A DNA stretch of 64,000 bases from positions 21,338,826 through 21,402,825 of the forward strand of contig NC_092561.1 of the NCBI RefSeq assembly GCF_037975245.1, read 5' to 3'. Below the pieces are notes generated by a model that worked only from the letters and a program-made list of their open reading frames with translations, did no database searches and was not told the DNA's origin. Every line of letters starts with the position of its first letter. Position 1 is the first letter of the stretch. Both the position numbers and the translations under genes were made by a program. This stretch comes from Apostichopus japonicus. Its lineage: Eukaryota > Echinodermata > Holothuroidea > Aspidochirotida > Stichopodidae. Below, one piece after another: positions 23,550 to 35,500 of this stretch.

Positions 23550-26500
23550 ATCCATCGCTGACAGGACTCTCATTAACCATGACAGAAATAGGAACAGACC
23601 AGTCTAATATCTTAGAAAAGAAGAAGCTCCATCCCACCATGAGAGTCAAATCTTACAGCGAGTCTCACCTGGAGAATGGAGAGGAGAGTAACAGGGAGGA
23701 TGAGAACGACAACATCCCAGAGGATGGAGACGATGTGGAAGGAGAGAAAACTGAGAGGTAGAAATAATAATTAAAAATAATTTACTTTGTAAAGTGTAAA
23801 ATCCACAAAAGTGCTCTAAATACGCTATGTAACAGCAAATAAAAAAATATATGACACAAAATATGTAGTAAAAATGCAGAATATAATACAATATAAATGA
23901 GTATGACAAATAAAAAAGCATGCACGTTTGAGTTTGTTGGAGTATTGCACATGAATAGAATGAATACACAGTTTATATATTGCAGTGATGCTGTCTAAAA
24001 AGGAAGGTTTTCAGCTTTGACTTGAATGTCGTAAGACTAGAAACAGTTCTGAGTTCAGCTGGCAGCTCATTCCAGAGGCGTGGCCCAGCCACGCAAAACG
24101 CTCTGAAATAAAAGTGAAAGAGGATTTGAGGTTATTTGTTTAGATAAATATAGATAGCAATGTGTGTATGGAAGCAGTCATAGCAGAGCAGTGCATCTCA
24201 TAGTTATGATAATGCTTAGTAACGTTAGTATGCCAGGACACCTTCACCTAAACTCCCAATACAGCACTGTGTTGTTTAAGTGTGCATACAGAACTGTTAT
24301 GTACTGAAGTAGATTGTACACCTTACTGGTCCATCCATGCTTACAGCTTAAAAGTGGGAAACATTACAGCTGGGGCTGCAGTATATCAAACTTACAGTAT
24401 AAGCCCAATTTATAATACTGCTGTAAAAGCATAACTATATTTAGGAGAAATTCAACTCTCTCTGAGTTGTGAATACAGTTCTAAGTATCTAACAAATTAT
24501 GCCATGTGGTACCTTGGGCAATTTCTGTTTATAGATACACACAGGCTACACTCTAGTTCAATAATAAAATATTTGAGCAGTACTGTAGGAGATAACATGC
24601 TGAAAATAAAATATTTGCGCAGTACCATAGGAGATAGCATGCTTTAAAGACCAACTATGGAGACTTTTCGATGAACATAAAATCCCACCATTTTGCATGT
24701 ATCTAATCCTTAACTCGCTCCAATTACATTGCTGTAATTAACTTGACCAATTTCGAAGGTTAACTACGTGAAAAATGGGAAGAAAAGTCAGCTTTTTAGG
24801 AAACGTGTTTCAGACATTCCTGAAACATTCCTAAGACATCAGGTGACAGTGGTGTAGGAAGGTACTTTTGAGTGGGGGGGGGGCTGGAAAATGATGGTCG
24901 ACCTGGGAGAGGGGTCTAAGGGGAGGGGGTGTCCCCCTCCCCTTTGGAATTTTTGGGCATTTCCAGGTGGCCTCAGATGCAATTTGGTGCAATGTAGCAC
25001 ACTTCAACACCCACTCCATCTTGTAAAAAGTTTTGCATTTTCACCTGGCCTTAGATGCAATTTGGTGCTCCAAATGAGATTTTTTTCTCATTTGGAAATG
25101 AAAAAGGGGTTTTCTGACTTGCGAAGCGGGGGGGCGGAATGATACTTCCGCCCCTCCATATTTTTCACTGGGCGGGCTGGCACCCCCCAACCCCCCCGGT
25201 TCCTACGCCCTTGTCAGGTGACCATGTGACGTCAACGTTGGTATAACGCACTCACAACAATACTTTTAGTGTGTAAAGTTGTATGTACTTGAGCTGCCAA
25301 AAACATCAACGATATTACTCCTTTTTCCTGGAAATGCCACAATTTGGTGTTGTTATACCTCAGCCAACAAAAGCATCAGCTTTTTTAGCTTTCCAAGTAG
25401 AAGAACCGACGTAAAACACTGTAGACTTTGGATCAATTTTGTGAGATCCACGCGGAAAGATTTTTCAGCACCCGGAGTATCTCATGCCCATGAGTCCACA
25501 TGCATGACCCTGCCTCTGTGTATGCTGCAAATGTCTCATTCTGAGAAACTTATATACTTTCAACAGCTGTGGCGGACATAGCTAATGTGAAATTGACCCT
25601 TTCAAGTCGCCTCGTAAACACGCCCTGGCCGTTCTTACATGTAACATTATATCACGCATATATGCAGACCGTGTACAGTACATGTATATAGACCGTGCCT
25701 ATAGGGTAGCATTGTTAGTACATGTAGTGAGTTACAACTCTCACCGGGTATGTAAATAGTCATGTTAGGATTTCATCGCATTTATCCATGTCATTTGTTG
25801 TATTCCAGTATCGTGAGTTTGTGATACATGTGTTATATTGTCCGTTATGTTTGTTCCGGCATCTGCATGGTCCAAGGAGTGGAATAAAATGGTATTATAT
25901 AGCGATTGGACGTTTTATTTTGTTAGTGACTGTCTTGTGATTGTGGGATGTTACTGGTCAAGGCCTGTTTCAACTAGACCTAACTCTATGGAATTACACA
26001 AAGTCACGGTAGTTTTTCGCCCAGGATTGAACGAGAAACGTGGATTTGGATATTCACTGCTAAATTTGGTTTATTGACAGGATACTTTTTCTGTGTTTGT
26101 ACTTTTGGATATTAAAACGAGTAAGTACTATGTTCAGCTGAAGCTTAGTCATGTATATACTACACTGGTCGATTCGGGCCAGCGTCTTTTCGTAGTTGTT
26201 CGATTATGTTTAGTGTTTTTTAGGGTAATTTGGTGGCAGTAACGTAAACCATTTTCCCGTCACATATCACGCATGAGGCATCTTTTAGGTCTATTCTTCT
26301 GTTCAGTTTGCGGTATCTTGCGATCAAAATGTATTACGGAATCGGCAAGCTGCTTGCATGTTCTACAGTATATTGTACCGTACGGACCTATTGACGCTCC
26401 GCTATGTAAACAATGCCTCCATTTGAGTGGAAATTTTGCTAATAAAATAACCCATACTACTAAATTTTCTGCTTAAAATTGTCTTAAAACTAGTTGTTTA

Positions 26501-29500
26501 CCTTCATTTGTTCTTGTTTTAAGCTAACAGCTTTTCAAACGCTCGAAATTGGAAGTCAAATACAGTACAATTGTTCGCTATCTGTGTATAAACAGTGCCT
26601 AGTTTAGCGTTTGATTTTCGCGGTATACCAATTATGACATCACACGGTGACCAGAGGCTCCTTTGGGTCAATCTCTGTTTTCAGACATTCCAGAGGTTCA
26701 TGTCACGTGACTACAGTACCCAAAATGTCCATTTTCGTGGTCGTTTTTTGATGGGTCATAGTACTTAGGAAGATTATTTTTTACACATGTTGATTATGGG
26801 TATGTTAACTCCCAAATTAATGGAAAACCCCCCCCCAAAAAGTTTGTCTCCATAGTTGGTCTTTAAATCACATATTTGAGCAGTACTATAGGAGATAGCA
26901 TGCTCTAAGTCACATAATAAGCAGTACTACGTATAGGAGGTAACATGCTCTAGTAACACAGCTCAACACAAAAACACTGGTAATGCAGCAGCTTATTTGC
27001 GCAGGGCTGAATACATCCCTTACTATGTACTGTACAGTGCATAGTCACATTATGGAGATTTGGTTTTACTCTTTAATAGCATCTAAAAAGCAAGTGCAGT
27101 ATTTCTAACCTAGACATTGTCATACTGCAGACAACTGTTGTATTTCCTATATGGTTTCTGTGATGAAATATATACCACAGCTAATATAATGACACCAGTC
27201 TGTTATATTGATAGGAAGTGGTGTTTCCTATTGATGTATGGTTATCTAGTGGAGTTGGTTACAGTGTAGTTTGTAGACTCCAGCCTATTAAATATGGTTC
27301 ATTTCATTTTTCTGCCCCATAAAGTTAATTCTGTGGGTGTTTTACATACTGATATATACCAGTTGATGAACAAGTTGATAACATGTAGAGGTACCAGATA
27401 GATGCAGTGTTGGGCATGGCATACAGTAGTTATACAGTACTGCCATACTGTTATGTACCCATCATAGCGCTTTCTAACATGTACAGGTACTAGATAGATG
27501 CAGTGTTTGGGTATGGCGTACAGTAGTTATAATATACTGCCATACTGTAACATGTTATGTACCCATCATAGCAGCATAGCGCTTTCTAACATGTACAGGT
27601 GCTACAGTAGATAGATGCAGTGTTTGGGTATGGCGTACAGTAGTTATAATATACTGCCATACTGTTTACATGTTATGTACCAATCATAGCAGCATAGAGC
27701 ATTCTAACATGTACAGGTACTAGATAGATGCAGTGTTTGGGTATGGCGTACAGTAGTTATAATATACTGCCATACTGTAACATGTTATGTACCCATCATA
27801 GCAGCATAGCGCTTTCTAACATGTACAGGTGCTACAGTAGATAGATGCAGTGTTTGGGTATGGCGTACAGTAGTTATAATATACTGCCATACTGTAACAT
27901 GTTATGTACCCATCATAGCAGCATAGCGCTTTCTAACATGTACAGGTGCTACAGTAGATAGATGCAGTGTTTGGGTATGGCGTACAGTAGTTATAATATA
28001 CTGCCATACTGTTTACATGTTATGTACCAATCATAGCAGCATAGAGCATTCTAACATGTACAGGTACTAGATAGATGCAGTGTTTGGGCATGGCATACAG
28101 TAGTTATAATATACTGCCATACTGTAACATGTTATGTACCCATCATAGCAGCATAGCGCTTTCTAACATGTACAGGTGCTACAGTAGATAGATGCAGTGT
28201 TTGGGTATGGCGTACAGTAGTTATAATATACTGCCATACTGTTTACATGTTATGTACCAATCATAGCAGCATAGAGCATTCTAACATGTACAGGTACTAG
28301 ATAGATGCAGTGTTTGGGCATGGCATACAGTAGTTATATACTGTACTGCATGCCATACTGTTTACATGTTATGTACCCATCATAGCAGCATAGAGCATTC
28401 TAATATGTACAGGTACTAGATAGATGCAGTGTTTGGGTATGGCGTGCAGTAGTTATATACTGTACTGCATGCCATACTGTTTACATGTTATGTACCCATC
28501 ATAGCAGCATAGAGCATTCTATTGTGTCACTTGCTGTACATACTCTTCCGTAGTACAAAATGAAGGATACTGTGAACTTAATGGAATATCAAGGAAGGTT
28601 GCCTTAATGAGAGATGCTCAGTACAGTACACAAGTTATTAAATTAAATTTATTGCATTTCATAGTAAAGTTAACCTAAGGTGGCATCATGTTGGTTGTAA
28701 ACTATAACTCCATTATGACAACATTGTTCAGCATGTACAATACTGTGTACAGTAGTTTAGTTATCCTTTACTATGGATTTGCATTACATGTTAGCAGTAC
28801 AGTTTATCAAGACATGTATTGAGCTCTCACACAAACTCATACGGTTACACATTACCAAATGTTCTGAATTGATTGACACAGATTTACAAGAGTGTTGCTA
28901 CTCAAAATTACCAAGTATTTCTGCAAATAGAATTCAGCGTCCTACTTTCATAAACAACAACATGAAGTGGTGAGAGAAGTACCACCTTGAGTGATACATA
29001 AAGTTAACATACTGTACTGTACAATGAACTGGCCTAGATACCTCAACCAGACACAAACCTTGCACTTTGAAACAGCATCGCAAATCACCTCAATGTGTAC
29101 AGTTAGATCATACAGACAGTAATGTATGTATACCAACGACGACATAGTGGAACGTTGGTCAAATAGCTAAACAATAATATTTGCTTTTATGTAGCGCTTT
29201 ATACCAGCGATAGGTCTCAAAGCGCTTTACAGACGTTATATTACCCCTGGTCAATGATAACCTGTCCCAGAGACAATCCCTCCAGTCGGCATCAGTTATA
29301 TACTGCGCCCAATGACAAGTTACCTCATAGGTACCCATTTAACCCCTGGGTGGAGAGAGGCAAGTGAGATAAAGCATCTTGCCCAAGGACACAACGTAAT
29401 GAACTAGGCATGAATCGAACCAACAATCCTTGGATCACGAGTCTGACGCCTTAGCCAATTGGCCACCACACTCTCTAAACCTACAGACTTACCAGAACAG

Positions 29501-32500
29501 TACTAGGACATTTCATTGTCTCATGGTAGAGAAACCTTTTGAAGTGTCTTGCAAAAATGCTGACAGTGATATTAGGGAAAGTATAAGGGGGTGGGGGGGT
29601 GGGGGGGTTGGTACTGGGTACATTCACTAGGTCTCCTGCTTCTCATCCTATGTGATGTGTTAAAGTTTGTACACTGTCTGTCTGTGATGTGAATCTAAAA
29701 TCAAGACAAGTCAGAGTGAATAATATAATTTTTACAATCTAACACAACTAGTGACACTAATAGAATGGCCAGGTTTCCAGGGTCTTACATAACATGCCAT
29801 CAGTACTGTAGTATGATTAGTTCAAAAGTACTGTACTGTATTTGATATCTCTTGTTACATTTTTTTTCAGGATATCTTAATTTGGTATATTTAGTGTGTT
29901 GAGTTCAAGGGTCATTCTTCAATTATTCAATGCAACTTTTATGTAAATTTCTAGAGCAGACATTGACTTTTTTCCACAACTATGAAGTATATATATTACA
30001 TCTTGTTAACTTGTTACATTTTTCTTTTGACTCTATATTCTCCTCCTCTGTTGACTCATTATTTACGGCTATCAAGTATATTACATCTTGTTAACTTGTT
30101 ACATTGTTCTTTCGACTCTATATTCTCCTCCTTTTGTTGACTCATTATTTACGGCTATCAAGTATATGACATCTTGTTAACTTGTTACATTGTTCTTTTG
30201 ATGCTATATTCTCCTCCTTTGTTGAATCATTATTTACGGCTATCAAGTATATTACATCTTTTTATTACTCTTTTTAAACTTGTTACATTTGTCTTTTGTC
30301 AGTGATCAGGACCAGTACCACGAGGACCAACCTCTAGGGTCACCTAGAAGCCCAGTCGGTAGAACAGCCAGTATCTCTTTGGATGAAATGAGAGCGCATG
30401 CCTTTGAAAAATTGCAAGAAGAGTTGATGAAGGCTCAGGAGGTATGGCAATGTACTGTCATTCTATCCAGATATGTGTATAAGCTGAGGACATGAAAGTA
30501 TTCAGGTGCAGTGGTGGAGCTAGGGGTATTGGTCAGGGGGGCGAGAAAGGTCTGTAGGGGCGCTTTGACACTATCTTAGAGAAGCCCCACCACAGGTTGG
30601 CGCGGAGCGTACAGATATTTTATGAGTAAAGATACTCCCTAGATCTCCGGAAATGACCCTTTTTCGGGCCTTGCTTATTTGCAGATAAACGAAGAATAAA
30701 TAGGTTACATCGCCATTTTGTCAGAAAATTGCACCAAAAAGGTATTTGAGAGCGCGATAAAAAAGTCAATCGCGAATAAGTAAAAAGTGGTAAAAAGCTG
30801 AGAAGGGCGCCAGCAGTCCACTTGAGTCCGTCAGGGGGGGGGGGGCATCCGCCCCCTCTGACTGTATGGATGCTCCGCCACTGTTCAGGTGTTGTTAGCT
30901 CGATGTCCTTCTACCAAAAGTCTTCCACTGATTAACATCGGCTCCTTTCTCACTTACCATCGACATATATGCTCTTTCCCTTCTATATCCTAAACCACAA
31001 ACGTAATGGGTACCACTTGGCACTGTACTGGGTTTGCCCTCTGACCCACTTTGGGGTCACCATCGTCTTTCCCTAAGATGAAAAAAAAAGAGAAGAAAAC
31101 AGAGAGAGTAATTGATCACATCGATAAAAGAGAAAAATATGAAAAACAGAGAATAAACAGACAAAGAAGAGAGAAAAAATAATCTGCTCGATATTTTTAT
31201 TCCATTTTCACAATTGCACAAAAGTAAATTGGGACATTCTGCTAACTATTCTTATATTGTACATTCTGTACAGTACATGTTTTTGGAGGTAAAATGAGTT
31301 AAAGACCACATTGCAATATAGGAGGATTACATGAGTCGAGCAAACATTAAGCATGGAACATCTAGGAATATTTGGTAATTGACCTGTGATGTCCAGTTCT
31401 TCAACCATCTGGTGACATCACATTCTGCATCCCACAAGATCCACTTAATGTTACTGTTCCATGCTCTGCATGAAATCAATCAAGTGAGATGTTACAGCTA
31501 CTGTAGGATCGTATGATCGTCCGTAGTCATTAATTAATGAACTGTCAACCGTTAATCCACGACACATTAGGGAATTCCAGTCGATGGGATGTTGTCGAGT
31601 GTGGTGAATTTAAAGGAGTAACATCTTTTTCTTTGTTATCTAAATTGATGAACTTTTTCATCTTTTCAGGCTTTGGAACTAAAGGATGAACAGGTTTCTA
31701 AACTTTCTAAAGTTAGAGATGAGATGGACCAAGAAATAGTAGAGCTGACTGCAAATCTGTTCCAGGTAGGTGTCCTAACCACAGAATGTACTTAAACTAT
31801 ATAGTAATAATTTATACAATAACAATAGTTGTCATGACAACTATTGTTATTGTTTAAATAATGCCCTGCAGGGATGATTATTCATATTCTTTTGATTCAC
31901 TGCTTGTCTTTCTAATAATAATAATAATGGACATTTATAATGCGCCGGTATCCGTCAAATAAGACGCTTATGGCGCAGTGACACAAACAGTGCGACAGCA
32001 AAACAAAAACAGTAAACATAGTACAAGACAAAAATGCAAGCAAATATGGGCAACAGTGAACGATTAGTTAAACAGTTTTCATCAGATGAGTCTTGAGAGA
32101 GCGCTTGAAAGAAGCAAGAGGTGGACTGTGTTTTACATGTTCTGGAAGGCTGTTCCACAGAGAAGGAGCAGCAGCAGCAAAAGCTCTTTTGCCCCATGAT
32201 CGATTTGAGCAATTTTTCACACAGAAGTAATTTATTGTGTGATCTCATGAAACTACGATTTGCGTGAAATGCTTGCAGAAGTTCTGACAAGTAGAATGGC
32301 GAAGTTCTAACAAAATAGCGATATGTGAAAATCAATATTTTAAAAATAAATTCGGTCTTTGATCGGAAGCCAGTGTAATTCTCTCAGAATATGTGTGACA
32401 TATTCCCTTGGCTTGGAACGAATGACAATTCTGAGACTTTTTCAGGCTATAAGTATACTGTAAGTAAACTGTTAATTCTTCTCTGTTTGCCTGACTTAAA

Positions 32501-35500
32501 ATAAGTCCACTATTCTTCCTCAAATGCCAAACAAGAACAAATACAGCGGTCGCATGTTTTTCAGCTCTCAAGCCTCTTTACTCCTGTAACTACTGCCTCT
32601 TGATAATATTCCTCAATGAGAGATCAAATTGCTTTAATTTACTTCACTTTCTCAACTAACTGTCTCCTCACAACATTAGCACACTTGCTCTGCTATGTCT
32701 ATAGTGAAGTGGTAACCTTTTTAGCACTGTACACCCATAGCGTCCTTGTTTTGAGTCTCATTGTATTGGAACTGCTTTTGGGGAAGAAACTGTAGTAAAG
32801 GGATTAGATGCATTCTATGATCATATATATAGTAGCAATACACATAAACCTAGGCTCATAGGTAAGGATTGAGAGAACATAGGCAATGTTTTAGGGCTAG
32901 TTATTGCAGAGATTCCTTGGAATTTAACTGGAATGGCAGGACACCACAGCCACTTTTCAGTTTTCAAAAGGGAACCAAAATTTTTGGAACAAACTTGAAA
33001 GGGCACCAGGGCGTTTTTTCTAAAAAGTGAGAGAAAACATTTGAAGACATGACAGTAATACTGTGTGTTGATTAAAATGGCAGTTCTTAGGATCAGTAAT
33101 TTTCGTTGGCATTTCAATAACTGGTTGGGGCACTGATGGCTGTTTCCCGGCCATTAATTCCAACTCTGAGATAAGGCTGTAATCTGAATGAATATTTTTA
33201 GACCTGTCCTTGTAAATGTTGGTAAGTAAATGTAACAGTAATATAGAGATACAACATTGCATAGAATGTTCTTTTATTTGTTCGGATTGATAAGCAATTT
33301 TCTAATATTTTTTTATGTATCTTTTGTATGTATCTTTACCTTTTGTACGTCCGTCCCCCTTCTCCAGTTTATTCCCTACCCCCTTCCCTTAATCCTCTCT
33401 TTGTCCCTCCACTGTTTATCTCCTACTGTACCTCTCCTCTTTCCCTGTTGGTTTCTTTCTTTCTTCTCTCCATCCCTTGTCTACTAATCCTCTTACATCT
33501 ATCTCTTTGTGTTCACCATGCTCATTAACCTGTCTGTATTCTGTCATTTCTGTGCGTGTTTTTGTCCCGTCTTTTACTGTTACTTGTCATTTAGCCTTTG
33601 AAGAAGATCCTGCTAGGATTGAAAAGTCAGGCCAACTTACTTTTACACATTCACTTACACAGGCTCTCTAGTGGATAAGCAGTTTGCTAACAGTTTTATT
33701 TTATTTTATTTTCCAAAATAAACAGGAAGCACATAAGATGGTGAATGAAGCAAATGTAGGCCAAGCTGGAGCTCAGAAACTCTTAGAAGAGGCCAATGGA
33801 AAGGTAAGATATGACACATTAAAGGTCATAGATGTGATATCATAGGTAGACTAATACATTTTCAATCGAACGTGTTCCTTCAGTTATTCCTTATAAGTGA
33901 AAAGTTCCAAGTATAAGAGACAGTTGTAGCTGCTGCAACTCTTCTATTGGAGAGAGTGTCAAAGTTGGTTGTTATGGATTGATAAATATTTTTATATTTC
34001 CTCTTGTAGCCGAGCACAATCAGTAAACAGATGTTCAGCTTGTGTGTTTGAAATGCTTAATATAAAGGCAGATATAGTCTTTCATGCTTAACTTAACTTA
34101 TACAGCTGTGAAGGATTAAAATGGGAAATATATTTGTACTCACCTTATGTGGCTCACTGTATTGAAAACAAGGCCCGGGAGGTGTCCATGTATCGGTCCT
34201 AAACATTTCATTTATGTTCATAGATTGAACTCTTTCAGACAAAATTAGGGAACATTGAAAGCTGAAATAAATATCCAATGCAAGCACACCAAGCAGTAAG
34301 ACAATAGATAGTTAAAGAATTTGTTTGTTATATTAGTCTCTAAGACAATAGATAGTTAATTACCTCGTTTGTTATATTAATCTCGACAGATTGAAGTCCT
34401 CCAGGCAGAGGTACAAGCATTAAAAGCTTTGGTGATAACGTCCACCCCCAGCACACCCAACAAACAATCGGACAGTCACAATAAGATGTCTCTCTTACGT
34501 AGAAGGAAGAAGAACAACCCGAGCCATCATCGTAATCATAGTCTAACCGGACCGATAGGGGACTATCCAGATGGGACCGCATCTCAGATGAATGGCAATA
34601 GTCCAGATTCTGAAGGAGCCCAGCAACAGAAGGAGGTGAGTCATATCAGTAGAAAATAACTTTGAAATATTCGTTCAAACCATCCCATTAAAACCTTAAC
34701 AAAAAAGATGCTTTGTTGAGAGAGTGGACTAACTATTTGATCCATTGTTATTTGATCCATTGTTGTCTTTCAGGTGGACTAACTATTTGATCCATTGTTA
34801 TTTGATCCATTGTTGTCTTTTAGGTGGACTAACTATTTGATCCATTTTTATTTGATCCATTGTTGTCTTTCAGGTGGACTAACTATTTGATCCATTGTTA
34901 TTTGATCCATTGTTGTCTTTCAGGTGGACTAACTATTTGATCCATTGTTATTTGATCCATTGTTGTCTTTTAGGTGGACTAACAATTTGATCCATTTTTA
35001 TTTGATCCATTGTTGTCTTTTAGGTGGACTAACTATTTGTTCCATATTGTCTTTCAGGTGGACTAACTATTTGATCCTTTGTTATTTGATCCATTGTTGT
35101 CTTTCAGGTGGACTAACTATTTGATCCATTGTTTTTGATCCATTGTTATTTGATCCATTGTTGTCTTTCAGGTGGACCCACTGTTTCTACGAGACCTTCA
35201 GACTTGGCGTGAGAGTCCAACACTTCACAACGATAGTTCTTTCATGAATGGAATCTTCTTGGAGGATGTTCGTCCGTGTCTAAACTTCCCGTCTCAGGAG
35301 ACTTCTGCAACGCTCCAAGAATGTGTAGCTGTGAATTATCTATCTATAGAACCAATCAGTGGCAAGAGCTCGTTTCCAAGGTAACATTTTAAATAATGCA
35401 GAAGAAATGCACTCCTGTCATATTGAGCATACAAGCTCATTTGTAATCAAAAGTATATATCGATGTTGCGGTCGGCTCCTTTTCCAGAAGGAAAAGTTAG

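Larger units (their letters stand above)
24540..26955 (+). repeat. Short tandem repeat interrupted by a transposon
   Basis: Units of about 45-60 bp containing ATATTTGAGCAGTACTGTAG then GAGATAACATGCT lie at 24570-24643 and continue at 26867-26950 (CATATTTGAGCAGTACTATA, GGAGATAGCATGCTC). The 2.2-kb TTAA element at 24644-26866 sits between the halves. Confidence 0.75.

Noticed and set aside
25838-26476. Possible transposase fragments in the TTAA element
   Set aside because: The two short frames (79 and 67 aa) show no DDE/D pattern or other motif that I can recognise.
32332-32571. Minus-strand 79-aa and 126-aa frames (31955-32571)
   Set aside because: They lie in an interspersed repeat and intron of the Rab GEF gene and match no family.
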